Source: Linanthus parryae
Lineage: Eukaryota; Streptophyta; Magnoliopsida; Ericales; Polemoniaceae
Length of the DNA stretch: 64,000 nt
Direction of reading: 5' to 3'
Assembly: GCA_023055425.1 (NCBI GenBank)
Contig: JALGPY010000003.1
Span: 68,184,991-68,248,990, forward strand
Positions 1 to 10,546 of this stretch are shown piece after piece (position 1 is the stretch's first letter; the number at the start of each line of letters is the position of its first letter). The notes under the pieces were generated by a model, which saw nothing but the letters and a program-made list of their open reading frames with translations, was not told where the DNA came from and did not search any database. A program made the translations under genes and the position numbers.

Positions 1-530
1 ACATCCAGTAGGGCTGTAGGGAGAAAACATTTTAAACTTAGATTTTTCAAAAGTAATTAAAGCTTAGTTTGAATTTGATTTTGAAACTGATAGGGCAAGA
101 TAAACTGAACAAGTAAAATCTGAATAAGCCGGGGATTATGAGTTTTCTCTTGTTTATCCTCGCATGCCTAATAGATATGTGTTACTTGTGTTTGCCTTCT
201 TTTCATTTTCAAGCCTTAGTGCTTATTACATGTTCGAATGACCGGTGACTGATTGGGGTTATATCCCACCCACCCTCATCCTTTGTTTCGAGATGTATCT
301 ATACTTATATGATTCTTGCTTACATGACTTAAGGGTGTTTTACCCTCGCTCTGTGATTATGTATGATTGTGAAGTTGCACTTCGTTATATGCTCATTTAC
401 TTGTGAGACATCTATTTCTCGGATTGTGTGTATCTCGATAAAATTATTAAAATGATCAAGTGGCTTTGCATGCTTGCTTGTATGGCGTTGTATCTGATTA
501 GAACCCATTGAGACCTTTAGAAACTCTTTT

Positions 531-569
531 GAGCTTCGAGGACGAAGCTCGCTCCTAAGTGGGGGAAGA
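531..569 (+). promoter_or_regulatory. Hairpin plus polypurine tract (first copy)
   Basis: 531-550 is a perfect 8-bp stem with a 4-nt loop (GAGCTTCG / CGAAGCTC). It is followed by the purine tract AAGTGGGGGAAGA at 557-569 and then TGTAACGACC. This is where plus-strand DNA synthesis would be primed in an LTR retrotransposon. Confidence 0.65.
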
Positions 570-669
570 TGTAACGACCTAGTTTTGTCCTTGCTTTTCA
601 TTTGTCTGCTAATTGTCGTTTCGCTAGCTGTGACTTAAATAGAGACCCGTAAGACCCAATACCGCTTTC

Positions 670-708
670 AAGCTTCGAGGACGAAGCTTAGTCCAAGGAG
701 GGAAGGAT
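670..708 (+). promoter_or_regulatory. Hairpin plus polypurine tract (second copy)
   Basis: The same module again: stem AAGCTTCG / CGAAGCTT at 670-689, purine tract AAGGAGGGAAGGA at 696-708, then TGTAACAACCC at 709. The outer base pair differs from the first copy (A-T in place of G-C) but pairing is kept. Confidence 0.65.
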
Positions 709-997
709 GTAACAACCCATATTTTAATCTAGGGTTGTTTTAGTAATTTGGCTCGACATTTAGACTTTCAGAATTGTGACAACGTATAAGTTCAATATTA
801 TAATATGTGTGATAGCGCAGTGATAAATTATTCGTTTACAATTATTTTTATAAATTAGTTTATTCTTATAATGATACTTTGAAACAATACTATGTTACTT
901 TAAATAATAAGTTTATTATAAATTTCAAATTATCGTTTAGTAAACTTTTACTAAATAAACGTTAATGAGTTTCCTCAAAAACAACTTCCAAATTTCC

Positions 998-1007
998 TAT
1001 ATAAATA
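998..1007 (+). promoter_or_regulatory. TATA box of the Tekay-like LTR
   Basis: TATATAAATA about 290 bases into the LTR, in the expected orientation and zone for LTR transcription initiation. No transcript evidence is available here. Confidence 0.45.
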
Positions 1008-1740
1008 TAAGTCCAAAATCAATTTAATAGTCACATTTCATTTTATTATTCAAAATAAATTTTCTCAGTCGAATATCTTTTTATCAGTCAAACTTTTTGT
1101 TAATCAGTAAACTTTCACTTTTTCCGTCGCGAATCGTTTATTATTCGTTGTGGCATTTATTTTTATCACATACTAATTTCTTGTCACCTAGTAATTACAC
1201 GTCGCGTAATATTTTTATTCTTCATCGCGCATTCGTCGCGTCTAAATTTATTATCGCGTGTTATTATTTTTATTTTGCAGCATATTATTATTTATAGTTG
1301 TGTTTTATTAGTTTTGTCGCGTTTTGGTTACTCGTTGTGTACCCGAACCATCGTCTCACCCCGCGCTCCAATTACACTTAATAACTCCAAAGCTTACATC
1401 ACATTTTGACTTGACTACATCACCCTCTATCTCTCACTGACCCTAACTTCTTCTTCTCCCTTCACTTCGACAACAACACCCTCAACAACAACCATCTCCT
1501 TCACATCACCACCGACCACCTACAACACCATCACCACCACCACCTTCGCAACCAACACCACTGCCACCCATAACCTCCTCTCATCTTCTTCACCTCTATC
1601 TCTCTGTTTAAGGCTCAGACAAAACCCATCAGAAAAGCAATAGCACAATCAACCATCACCACTTCCCGTACCTCCATCGCCACCACCGTCACCTCCTCTT
1701 CTCCTCCACCTCTACTCCACGTCGCTGCATCTCATCTCCA

Positions 1741-1741
1741 C

Positions 1742-1795
<54 letters not shown>
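1741..1795. repeat. CT microsatellite
   Basis: Almost pure (CT)n with a few TT interruptions, inside the LTR. Confidence 0.95.
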
Positions 1796-3489
1796 GGACT
1801 CCCCAGAAACCACCCAGAAACACCCTCGCAAACACCACCGAGCTCCACCACCATTACCGAAACCACCTCCACCTTTATCACCGCAAATCACTACCACAGC
1901 GAACACACTTTCAGCTCAGTCTCTACCCTCTCTCTCACTCTCTGTGAGCTCGACGAAGCATGAACCAACAGCTATCAGCAGCTGCAATAGGAGCAAAGCT
2001 CCATCACCGCCGCCAACCTCTATTACCGACGGCAAGGAGATCGGGCCCAACAACTCGGGCGACACCCATAATGTTTCGTCGCTCTCTTCGCGTTCCCAAG
2101 CACCCAATGACCACGAGGAGCCTCCGAACCAAGCCCGAAGGCAACCGAAGCAGCCCCGTAAAATGTCGTCGCCGAACTCGCCGGCTCGATCTCGACCCGC
2201 TCCGTGTCTCCGCCGCGTTTCATCGTTCTTGGCGTGGGTATGCTCTAAATCTCGTCTTCATTCATTTTATATTGTCAAAATTGTATTTTGATTTCTTAGA
2301 TTCGTGTTTGGGTCGAGTTGGGTTTAAGAGATAATATTGTGCTACCGTTGGTTTGAATTGGGGGGGACCTTATCTTTTTCTAAGACTTAGGGGGGGGGAC
2401 TGATTGCATATTCTGAAAACTTGGGGGGAACTATTTTTATTTCATACACCTTGTTTTTCACTAATATTATTAGCTTTAGTTAATTTGTTTAATTGTTATA
2501 AAAGCTTTACTAATTGCTTATTAATTTAGTAAATAAATGTAAAATCGTTTTTGTAATGTGTTATTCTTTCAAATTAACATAAGTTACTATTTTATATTAC
2601 GATTTGTTTTCTTGAAAAAAAAATAGTTCAAAAAAAAAAGATTTATGATATATATATTTATATAACCACTAAATAATATTGTTAAGCGTCGATTTTGTTT
2701 TAAGTAAATAAGTAGTGGGTTTTTAAAATGTTTACAAATATTGCTATTATTCGCATTTGTCTTTAATAATTTTTTTTATTAAATATTGTTTTAATTAAAG
2801 TAAAATAGGTTGTTTGTAAACTAAGTAGTAATTGTGGAATATTGAGAAATAATTTATTTAATTAAAAATATCGCTTTTACAATTATAACAATTACTTTCA
2901 AATTACAATTTTTATTTTCTTATATTTTCTAATAATCATAATTAGAGTAATACATTGGGGGAATCCGATTAGAGTTGTCGCTTGCATATCATATAAGACA
3001 CGTGCATCGCCGTACGCATGTCGATTGAACTTGCTTGTAATTAGGACTATCTGTGTTTGTTTGTAGAGCCTGCCTTCGAGAACTAGGCGTAGTGTACGAG
3101 TAAAGATTTGCTAGCGTATCTTCGGCTCTCACGGTGAGTATTCATGCTTAGCGTTGCGTTCTTACCTTCTTCCGTGTCAAAATGTGATTTCTATTTCATG
3201 TCTCAAAATATACATGTGAGCTTACCTACCCAGTCTTGCGTGCCTAGCTCTTTCATGTGGCAACCTTGTTTACTTCAAAATAATTGCCTACCTCATTTCG
3301 AATTTGCTAAACGTGTTTTACTTGACTTGATTTCGCACTTCCCTGCTCGTTTCAGACTAGCAAACTTATTGTTCAAATGACACTAAATCAAAATGCATTA
3401 ATAACGTAAAGTGAAAGAATCATAAGTACCGGAACCAGTTGGGTATACGAAAGTGCTATACGCCTACTTTCGTGTTACTTCTTGTTACC

Positions 3490-3731
3490 TCAGGGCACCA
3501 GACCCTTTAAAACGGGACAGGCGCGTCCTGCCAGGGCATCAGACCCTTAAAACGGGACATCCGCGTCCTGCCAGGGCATCAGATCCTTAAAACAGGACAT
3601 CCGCGTCCTGCCAGGGCATCAGACCCTTAAAACGAAACATCCACGTCATGCCAGGGCACCAGACCCTTAAAACGGAACATCCGCTTCGTGCAGTGCACCG
3701 GACCCTTAAAAACCGGACATCCGAGTCCTGC
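3490..3731 (+). repeat. 40-bp tandem repeat, six copies
   Basis: Units begin near 3490, 3531, 3571, 3611, 3651 and 3691. Each carries CCAGGGCATCAGACCCTTAA followed by a GGACATCCGCGTCCTG-type half. Copies drift towards the right end and the last is the most diverged. It lies within the LTR. Confidence 0.9.
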
Positions 3732-4622
3732 TACAATCATCTGTTACTTTATTCTCGCCTTGGTTACTAAAACTTAATAATATGATTTGTTTCGTTCTAC
3801 GTTTGGGAACTTATCTCGGTAAACGAATCGACTACTTGTAATAACTTTCAGTTTGGAAATAGTAACTTTCGAGAACTCTGATAATTGTCACTCCTACTCG
3901 TACTTATATTTCTGAAAACAGTTCAAGTCTTTACTCTGATCTTTATACTTATACTCCGTCACTATTTAAACTCTTTTAAATACAAAAACCTCGTAACCTT
4001 TCTTAGCCACTCTGTTTTACATGCTAAGTTGTTTATTCACTCAGTTTTTACTGATACTTGAAAAACTGCGTCCTTGTGTTTCTTTTAATTCCCCGCAGGT
4101 TTATGACTGGTTGCTTGGGGTAACGCGCTGGAACCACGATCGCTCTTTCATGAAAACAGTAGAGTTTATTAATTAACCGGAGAGTTTTTTTTGTTGTAAA
4201 ATGTATTTTGTTAGGCTTGGTGTCCAGTTTGGAACCAGTCACCAATGTTGTAAACTTTTATCGTAATTAATCTGTAGTTGGATGTTTCTTTTCACTTGCT
4301 TATCGTTACTACTCCTTGTACGAAAGGGTAAAATCCCCTGTACGGAGGGCACCATCCTAGTCTCCAGCTCCTTTGGAAATCGGGGGTGTTATAGATATGT
4401 AATGGTTTGGAGGGGAGGGTAGCACCGGTTGTGCTTGGCCCACTTCTTCACCGGTTTTAATGGTGGAATGGCAGCGGTGTTGGCAGAGTGTGCTATGTCT
4501 ACTGCTATGTGCTACTCTTTCTTCAGCTCTTCTTCTCGAGTCAGTGAGGGGGCTAGAAATAGAAATGGAGGTGGTGAACGGTGGTTGCTTTACCGACGGG
4601 ACAATGGCGGTGGGGGCTTGTA

Positions 4623-4820
4623 CCGGGGGCGGATCCAGAAATTTGTTTGAGTGGGGGCTAATAGTCAAAATTAGGCATATGAGTGGGGGATAAAATATAA
4701 ATTCTAAAATTTTTGTGGGGGCTAATTAATAATTTGTATGAAAATTAAGGGTAAAATTTCAAATTTCAAAAATTGAGTGGGGCTAAAGCCCCCACCAGTC
4801 ACGATATAGGTCCGCCTCTG
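4623..4820. mobile_element. hAT-like MITE, about 200 bp
   Basis: The left end GGGGGCGGATCCAG and the right end (read in reverse, CAGAGGCGGACCTA) form an imperfect terminal inverted repeat of the CAGGGGCGGA type common to plant hAT-derived MITEs. The interior is AT-rich with repeated GTGGGGGCTAA-like blocks. No clear 8-bp target duplication remains, so the family call is moderate. Confidence 0.5.
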
Positions 4821-5420
4821 GCTCACTGGTTGGTACTATTGCTTTCGGTTGCTGCTGCTGTTGCTGTTTCTCTCGGCTGGGCAAACACGAGACACAGAGA
4901 GAGAGACAGAGGGAGAGAAGAGAGGTGGAGAAGAGATTGAAGGTAGTGTTGATGGTGGTCACAGTGGTTTGGCCACTAGTAGTGCTGTTGGGTCTCTCGG
5001 CAAAATAGGGGAACAAATAGAGATAGAGGAGGATGCGAGAGAGAGCAGGTGGCAACAGTGGTTGCTTTCGTGGTGTGGGAATACAGGTGGTGGTGGTGGC
5101 CTGTGTAGGAGTTGTTGCCGAAGTGAAGCCAAAGTGAAAAGAGAAGAAGAAGACATAAAAGATGAAGAAGAAAAAAAAGTTGAAGAAGGTACGAGTAGAG
5201 AGAGATAGAGAGAGTGATGTAATCAAGAGAATAAGTGATGTCATGTTTGGAGTTATAAGACGTGGTGAGAGTACGACTAAATGCGGTGGTTCGACACGCG
5301 AAAATGATAATAAAACACGTCGAGATTTTAACTAAGCAACGAATAAAATAATAACACGCAATCAATATAAATACGATAGCGAATAAAGAAAACTATTCTC
5401 GATTAAAAAATTTAGAAATC
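4821..5420 (-). mobile_element. Inverted, diverged LTR piece of the Tekay-like family
   Basis: Read on the minus strand, this stretch follows the same order as the LTR at about 1240-1900: a GCGTGTTATTATTTT block, a TTTTATT/CGCG block, AATAACTCCAAA with ACATCA, TCTCTATCTCTC, then CTTCTTCTTC and CACCACCAC-rich sequence. Identity is partial, so this is an old, related copy facing the other way. The ORFs on both strands here (4783-5365) follow the low-complexity sequence and I do not call them genes. Confidence 0.5.
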
Positions 5421-6035
5421 TGCCAACAAAACTTGTGAGAATGATTCGGGAACAATATTTTAGAATACAAAATACATATTATATTCTAGTACATATAAAT
5501 TTTAGTTTTAAGAATACAATTATATAACTGAATATTATAATTAAACAAGCAAATTGAAATTTAAATAACTTTATATATATATATATATATAATGCTAGAG
5601 ACGTTAACTAATATATTTGGAAGAGAACATTTTGAAACAATAGGTCATTCATACATATTTTATTTAATAAAATTGTCAAAAATATTAATTGAAACATTTA
5701 ATAAGATTATTATTTATAGTAAAAGAACATTACTTAAAGATATTATACGAACAATCTAACTTCAAATTATGAATAGTGAATCACTACTAAAACACGCCTA
5801 ATATCCGCAAAGTCTTATTACAACTAAGATCTCTTCTATTGATATTTCAAACTTCATGATCATTAGCTAGTTTCATTTGCTATAACCCGATTTGGGTACC
5901 TAGGGTTTAAAATTTGTTAGGATTTGGTTGAAATACTTTGATTCACGCCACTATAAGGCTTAATAGATGATCTATTTTGAATTCCTATTTTGTTTATGTG
6001 CTTCAATTGATGTTCTTAATTAGGAGACTTATCTA
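5421..6035. other. AT-rich sequence without a recognisable gene
   Basis: Holds a short TA repeat at about 5573-5591. I see no domain, terminal repeat or RNA gene. The left part may continue the inverted LTR. Confidence 0.4.
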
Positions 6036-6617
6036 TCTACTATACGAAAAGTGGCTATGCGTTTTTTGGCGGAGGAATTGTCCTCGCTGCCCTCCGTTAT
6101 TTTGCTCTTTGATTTGCGAATTGGCCGTGGTATTTTCGTAATAACTGTGGTTGTTGTGGGCATTCTCCTGAGGTTCTTTTGCGGAATGACGGTATTTTCC
6201 TTCGGCTCCTCTTGCCATCGTAGGTTTGCGGAATATTAATTGGCTCCATTCCTAGGGACTTTTTCGTCCCGTCGATTGGGTGTATTCCATCTGTTTTTTA
6301 TTGCAAATTGACGTCCTTGTCCTCTCTTATTTTGGATTTTCTTTATGTAATGTTGGTATGTCCGTAATTATTGGAAATATAGTGAGTTATTTGATGGAGA
6401 AACCTTAAGCAAAATTTTGGAGGGATAATGATTGTGGTGCTCCCGTATGTATTCTGCCATTATAGTTTTGTGATGATGCAATTATTGTCAAATTTTTAGG
6501 ATTTTCCTGTCATTTGGTGCGTCATCGGCTGATGATTGCGCAATTATGTTATTGTCCTTTGTTTGTTGGGTTTTGGGTTATCTCGTGTTTGAAAGTTTGT
6601 AATGAAAGTAGAATAAC
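6036..6617 (+). mobile_element. Possible Helitron 5' end fragment
   Basis: TCTACTATACGAAAAGTGG preceded by A matches the usual plant Helitron 5' start (TC, then an AT-rich TACTATA-like string). It is followed by sequence with no coding domain up to the Sirevirus LTR. There is no matching hairpin-CTAG end before 6618. A canonical 3' end in the same orientation lies far away at 46905. Speculative. Confidence 0.25.
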
Positions 6618-7561
6618 TGGATCTAATACTCTAGAAGGGGGGGGGGGGGGGTTGAATAGATTATGAAAAATTTTGCTCAAAACCAGCCTTTTTAAAAGTT
6701 TAAGCAGTTATGCAGTTGATATCTCAAAGATTTGGAAAAGATTTGAGAAGCTAGAGATATAACTGCCACTCACAGAAGCTTCAAAACTTTGAGATTGGAA
6801 ATCCTCCAAAGCTTTGGAGCTGCCTGTTCTTAACTGGAATGAAAAGCAACAAAATAAATAACAAGAACACATAGATTTTTACAGAGTTCAGCCATAATTG
6901 GACCTAGTCTCTGCCTGAGGGATCTGAACCCTCCAGGATTTCAACACACCTTCTTATTAATCACCCAGATTTAGCCATAGATCTTAAGCCTAAGTGAGCT
7001 ACGTTACACTAATACAGCTTGTGGTTCCCACCCTATCTAGTTACCAGCTACAACCTGTTGTAACAATAAAAACCACTTGTTGATCAGTTGAACATCTAAA
7101 CGACTAAGTTTGTGAGGTTTTAGAAAGATAGAATGAATAATACAATTCAATACAAGTAGAAGAACTCAGAAAAGATAAGTTGATGAAGCTTGGAAGATTT
7201 CTTTAGATTTGGTGAATGATCTTCAACTCCTGCAGTGTTTATTGGCCTAATTGTTTGAAGAGTTCTGTAACTTGATCTCTCTTGTTTGTAACTCTATTCA
7301 GTTCCCACGTTGATCAGCCTCTCTTTGCGTCTGCCCTGTTTGAAATTAGAACTCTAATCTTTTATCAATAGTCTGCAACAACTCTGAGAGATTTTAGGAA
7401 CTGAATTCCTAAAAATTCTCTCCCCTGATATGCTTCTTTCAACAACTACGCTTGGATAGCTAACGGGTTTGTTTATGAACGTTGGAACGGCCAACAAACC
7501 TGCACACTTTCAGCAACAAAGATCAAACAACATCTAGACAAAATAACAACAAGATCTGATT
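6618..7561 (-). mobile_element. Sirevirus 3' LTR, distal part
   Basis: Reading the minus strand, this is the end of the LTR, including a C-rich run (15 G on the plus strand, 6637-6651) just inside its terminus, a feature I associate with Sirevirus LTR ends. The LTR edge TGGATC at 6618 is inferred. A 12-bp perfect palindrome CCAAAGCTTTGG lies at 6806-6817. Confidence 0.55.
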
Positions 7562-9461
7562 TGTAACAGTGACACGATTTCTTACGTGTTACCGCAAGTT
7601 CACGGTTCAAGTAATATAGGGCTTGTATTTCAACCCCGAGTCATCGATCCCACGAGGACAGTGTTACTGCTTAATCAGAAACTAGGTTTAAAGAGTAAAA
7701 ACGTAAAAATTAAATAGAGGAATATTTTGGGTCGGATCCTAATAAACTAAGTACTGAAAGTAAAAACAGAATTAAACAGTATTTTTGGTATTTTTCTGGT
7801 AATAAAGTCTGACTGTAAAAACTAGGGTTTTGGGTACCTAGATTCCTGGATCCCCTAGGGTTACCATTCAGCTTTTCAGTTTTCCCGATTCAGAAACACA
7901 CAACAGTTTTGTTTATGCCAGTATACCAATGGTACAATCTCCTCTCGACCTCATGCACCTGTCACTCCCCTGTAGATTTTCGGGTCCTCTCGGTCCACCT
8001 AGATCTGCAGGTTCGTTATAAGTCTGCTAGGGTTACAGGCTCTCCTCTCGATCTCCCCCTATACGTCTAGCAATTGGTCTAATGCTTCTGGGCTAGTCCC
8101 CTGATGCTCTTCACCTCTCGGTCCATTAAGGCAGAGTACTAAATCCTGTCTTCTCTTCCTAACTCTCACTGACCATTCTCGAGCACCAGATCCTATCTGT
8201 AGCAATCCAGGTTCATGACTCCGTTCATGCATAAACAGTAAAAACCAAAGACAGAATAATAAACAAAAACTCTACTGTATTAAGACTTAACCAGTCATGA
8301 ATCTGAAATCAAAATCTGAATACTGAAATAAAAAACCCTAGGTTCACCGAGAACCTAGGTAAATTGACTAGCTACTAAAAACTAACATAAAGAAGAGAAG
8401 AGAATCAAACAGGTGACGGAAATCTGGCGATTTCCGGAACTGCTCTGATGCTCCTGTTTTCCTTCTCTGCTTTGCTGTGTCTGACTCTGATTCTGTGTCT
8501 CTGTTTTGTCCTGTGTGTTATGTGTTGTACCCTGAAACTGCTGGGCAGAGCTGCTTTATATACTGCTGAAGTTTCCATAGTCATGTGCTGAAGTTTCCAT
8601 AGCTTCTAGAAATCCTGTCCTGCGTCTGAACGCACATTCTGAGAGTTTACTTTTTGACTTTGACTTCCGTTGACTTTTTGGGTCTGCGTTTGAACGCACA
8701 TGTGCGTTTGAACGCACATGCCTTGGTATTCTGGGTGATTTCTACCTGATTTTCTGACCTTCTGAAATTTGAAGTTTCCTGCGTCTGAACGCAGGATGTG
8801 CGTTTGAACGCACAACACTTAGTCATTTTCTGGCCAGTTTTCCCTGTCTTCTTTTGCAGCTGCACTGTGCTGTGCGTTTGAAAGCACAATGTGCGTCTGA
8901 ACGCACATACTTAGCCAATTTTCTGCACTTTCTTGCGTTTAGCCAATTTTCGCCCTTTTTGGGCCTCCGGGACTCAGTTTTGGCGTTTGACCACCAATCT
9001 TGCATGCGTACATATGTTATTTTGGACTTCGGGGCTGCTTTGAACGCACAATGTGCGTTTTAACGCACATGTGCGTCTGAACGCAGAATGTGCGTCTGAA
9101 CGCACATGAGCGACAGCTCCAACTTCAAAGCGTCGTAATTTGTTCGTCCAATCTCCGATTTGGCTCTGTGACCTATCGTTGGAAAACCCTCGAAGTATAC
9201 TTTCATTTGCCACCGGTCTCATTCCAAAATTCATTGTATAAATTAAGTTATTATCAAAATAGTGGAGACTGGTCATCCTAGCTTCTCCAACTTTGCATCT
9301 CTTCACTCCTCTTGAGCGTTTCTCTGTTTCTGAAGTTCTTTTCATGCCTTAATCAACCGCTAAGAATCCGTTCCTGTAAAAAAAAAACATGAAAAACTAT
9401 ACCAATCGATTATATATGTTATTTAATATCTATTTATGCATGAAAATGCCCGGATTTCACA
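7562..9461 (+). mobile_element. About 1.9 kb non-coding insertion of unknown class in the Sirevirus LTR
   Basis: The Sirevirus LTR is continuous on both sides of this block. The insert starts TGTAACAGTGACACG and ends CCCGGATTTCACA, so it could have TG...CA-type ends, but I find no convincing 5-bp duplication (ATT flanks both sides, only 3 bp). It contains no pol domain. Near its left end is ATCGATCCCACGAGGACAG, a string I associate with repeats in other plant genomes. Its right half holds a cluster of TGCGTYTGAACGCA dyads (8621-9106). ORFs here are made by those repeats. Confidence 0.5.
8621..9106. repeat. Cluster of about eleven TGCGT(T/C)TGAACGCA dyad repeats
   Basis: Copies near 8621, 8683, 8703, 8779, 8800, 8872, 8891, 9033 (partial), 9052, 9073 and 9091. 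Most can form a 5-6-bp stem (TGCGT/ACGCA). Spacing is irregular: about 20 bases within pairs and 60-140 between groups. Sequence between copies is unrelated. Confidence 0.85.
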
Positions 9462-10073
9462 ATTAAGCTCAAACTCATCTTTCTCATACTAGAGGTTTTG
9501 TCGACTAAAATGTGCTCAATCCTATGGAAACTCAACTTATTAAATTCGAACATAATCTCACAGATAACTTATAAATGAGTTATCAAACAGACATACAGTT
9601 CATGAAAACTGGGCTAATTTTGCCTTATGTTATATTCAGTTTCTATATCATACTGAGTAGATATAACTGTAAATCAATATAAAACAAGTAATAAAGAGTT
9701 AGAATAACTCAATATCCAGTTTTGAATCCATATAATCGATCCTGCATACATGGATTATTTAGGTGAACTTAGCAGTATATAGTCATCAGAAAATCTCAAA
9801 GCTTTGGAGCTTTGACTGCTATTTCACACGTGTGAGCCTTGATGCTCAAACCTGTAATATGTGTTATACAATCCAAAACAAGACTCACTAATATTTTCAG
9901 AATACATTAGTGAATGATAAACTCACTCTCCAATCCAATTCAATAAGCTTGTAAATACAAAACAGATAAGCACAACATAATCATATGAACACTACAATAT
10001 CTCAAAGCTTTGAAGCTTTGATACTCAGTGTTGTTTCTCAACTTCTGATTCTAGCTTTCATCATCAAGGAACA
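9462..10073 (-). mobile_element. Sirevirus 3' LTR, proximal part
   Basis: On the minus strand the LTR begins TGTTCCTTGATGATG right after a purine tract. It contains two exact CAAAGCTTTG palindromes (9797-9806 and 10003-10012). It is interrupted at 9461 and resumes at 7561. Confidence 0.55.
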
Positions 10074-10074
10074 A

Positions 10075-10086
10075 AATCTCCCCCTA
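10075..10086 (-). promoter_or_regulatory. Sirevirus polypurine tract
   Basis: On the minus strand TTAGGGGGAGATTT lies immediately upstream of the TGTTCC LTR start. A second tract of the same type (ACGGGGGAGAAGG) lies at about 10403-10415 and a third at about 24173-24181. Multiple such tracts have been described for Sireviruses. Confidence 0.6.
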
Positions 10087-10546
10087 AGTTCATGAACTCA
10101 TTTAATACTCAAGAGCTTTTGATCTATCAATCTCTCCCTTGATGAATACAAAACAAATATTATTGATATCCAAGATTTCCTGGATTTCCTGCAACTCAAA
10201 AACAACAGTAAGACTAGACAATATAAAATCAGCACATAACACTTTGTTTAAACATATCATAGCACACAAGATCATAACAACAAAGTAGTTTCATAGAATA
10301 AAAACAAAAATCCAACATCCTACATCCTACAGTATCCATCCAAGATTATTACATAACCAGAAAACTAGAAAAACTAGCACATATAGCACATAAACATATA
10401 ACCTTCTCCCCCGTTTTGACTTTCATTAAAAGATTAGAAGTAATGTAGGATCATGTTCAGAGGGTTTTTTGAAAGAAAATAAAATAAAAGACTTCAGGAC
10501 TTAGAAGAAAAGATAGAAAGAATAGAAAGGAAAGAAAGAACGGGCT
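10087..10546 (-). other. Sirevirus untranslated region between the env-like ORF and the 3' LTR
   Basis: AT-rich, with a purine tract at about 10403-10415 and an imperfect AAGGCTTTGAAG palindrome at its right edge. No coding potential seen. Confidence 0.5.

Larger units (their letters stand above)
1..708 (+). mobile_element. 3' internal end of a Ty3/gypsy (Tekay/Del-like) element
   Basis: Non-coding sequence directly upstream of a long LTR. It contains two successive copies of the same 3' module: a hairpin (531-550 and 670-689), a purine-rich tract, then a TGTAAC LTR start (570 and 709). The first LTR start runs for only ~50-100 bases before the second module begins. No pol ORF is left in the window; the element would extend to the left. 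The TGTAACGACC start preceded by a purine tract is typical of plant Tekay/Del chromoviruses (family knowledge). The lineage call is inference, because no coding domain is visible. Confidence 0.6.
709..4393 (+). mobile_element. Long LTR (about 3.7 kb) of a Tekay-like Ty3/gypsy element
   Basis: It starts TGTAACAACCC after a polypurine tract and ends GGGGGTGTTATA, one change from the usual GGTGTTACA end of this lineage. It contains a TATA box (998-1007), a CT/CA-rich stretch with a CT microsatellite (1741-1795), AT-rich sequence (2450-2950) and six 40-bp tandem repeats (3490-3731). ORFs inside (for example at 1944-2334) follow CT/CA-rich sequence and show no recognisable domain, so I do not call them genes. 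Whether this is a solo LTR or the 3' LTR of an element extending left cannot be settled here; the internal 3' end at its left favours a 3' LTR. Confidence 0.6.

Noticed and set aside
1944..2334. Overlapping ORFs of 115 and 124 aa on the plus strand
   Set aside because: They lie in LTR sequence just past a CT microsatellite, overlap in two frames plus antisense ORFs, and show Ser/Pro/Arg composition without a domain.
4783..5365. ORFs of 119-153 aa on both strands
   Set aside because: Products of GA/CT-rich low-complexity sequence in the inverted LTR; runs of Ser/Leu/Phe or Glu/Arg only.
8606..9345. Several ORFs with CVQTH / RSDAH-type repeats
   Set aside because: They are translations of the TGCGTYTGAACGCA repeats, present on both strands.
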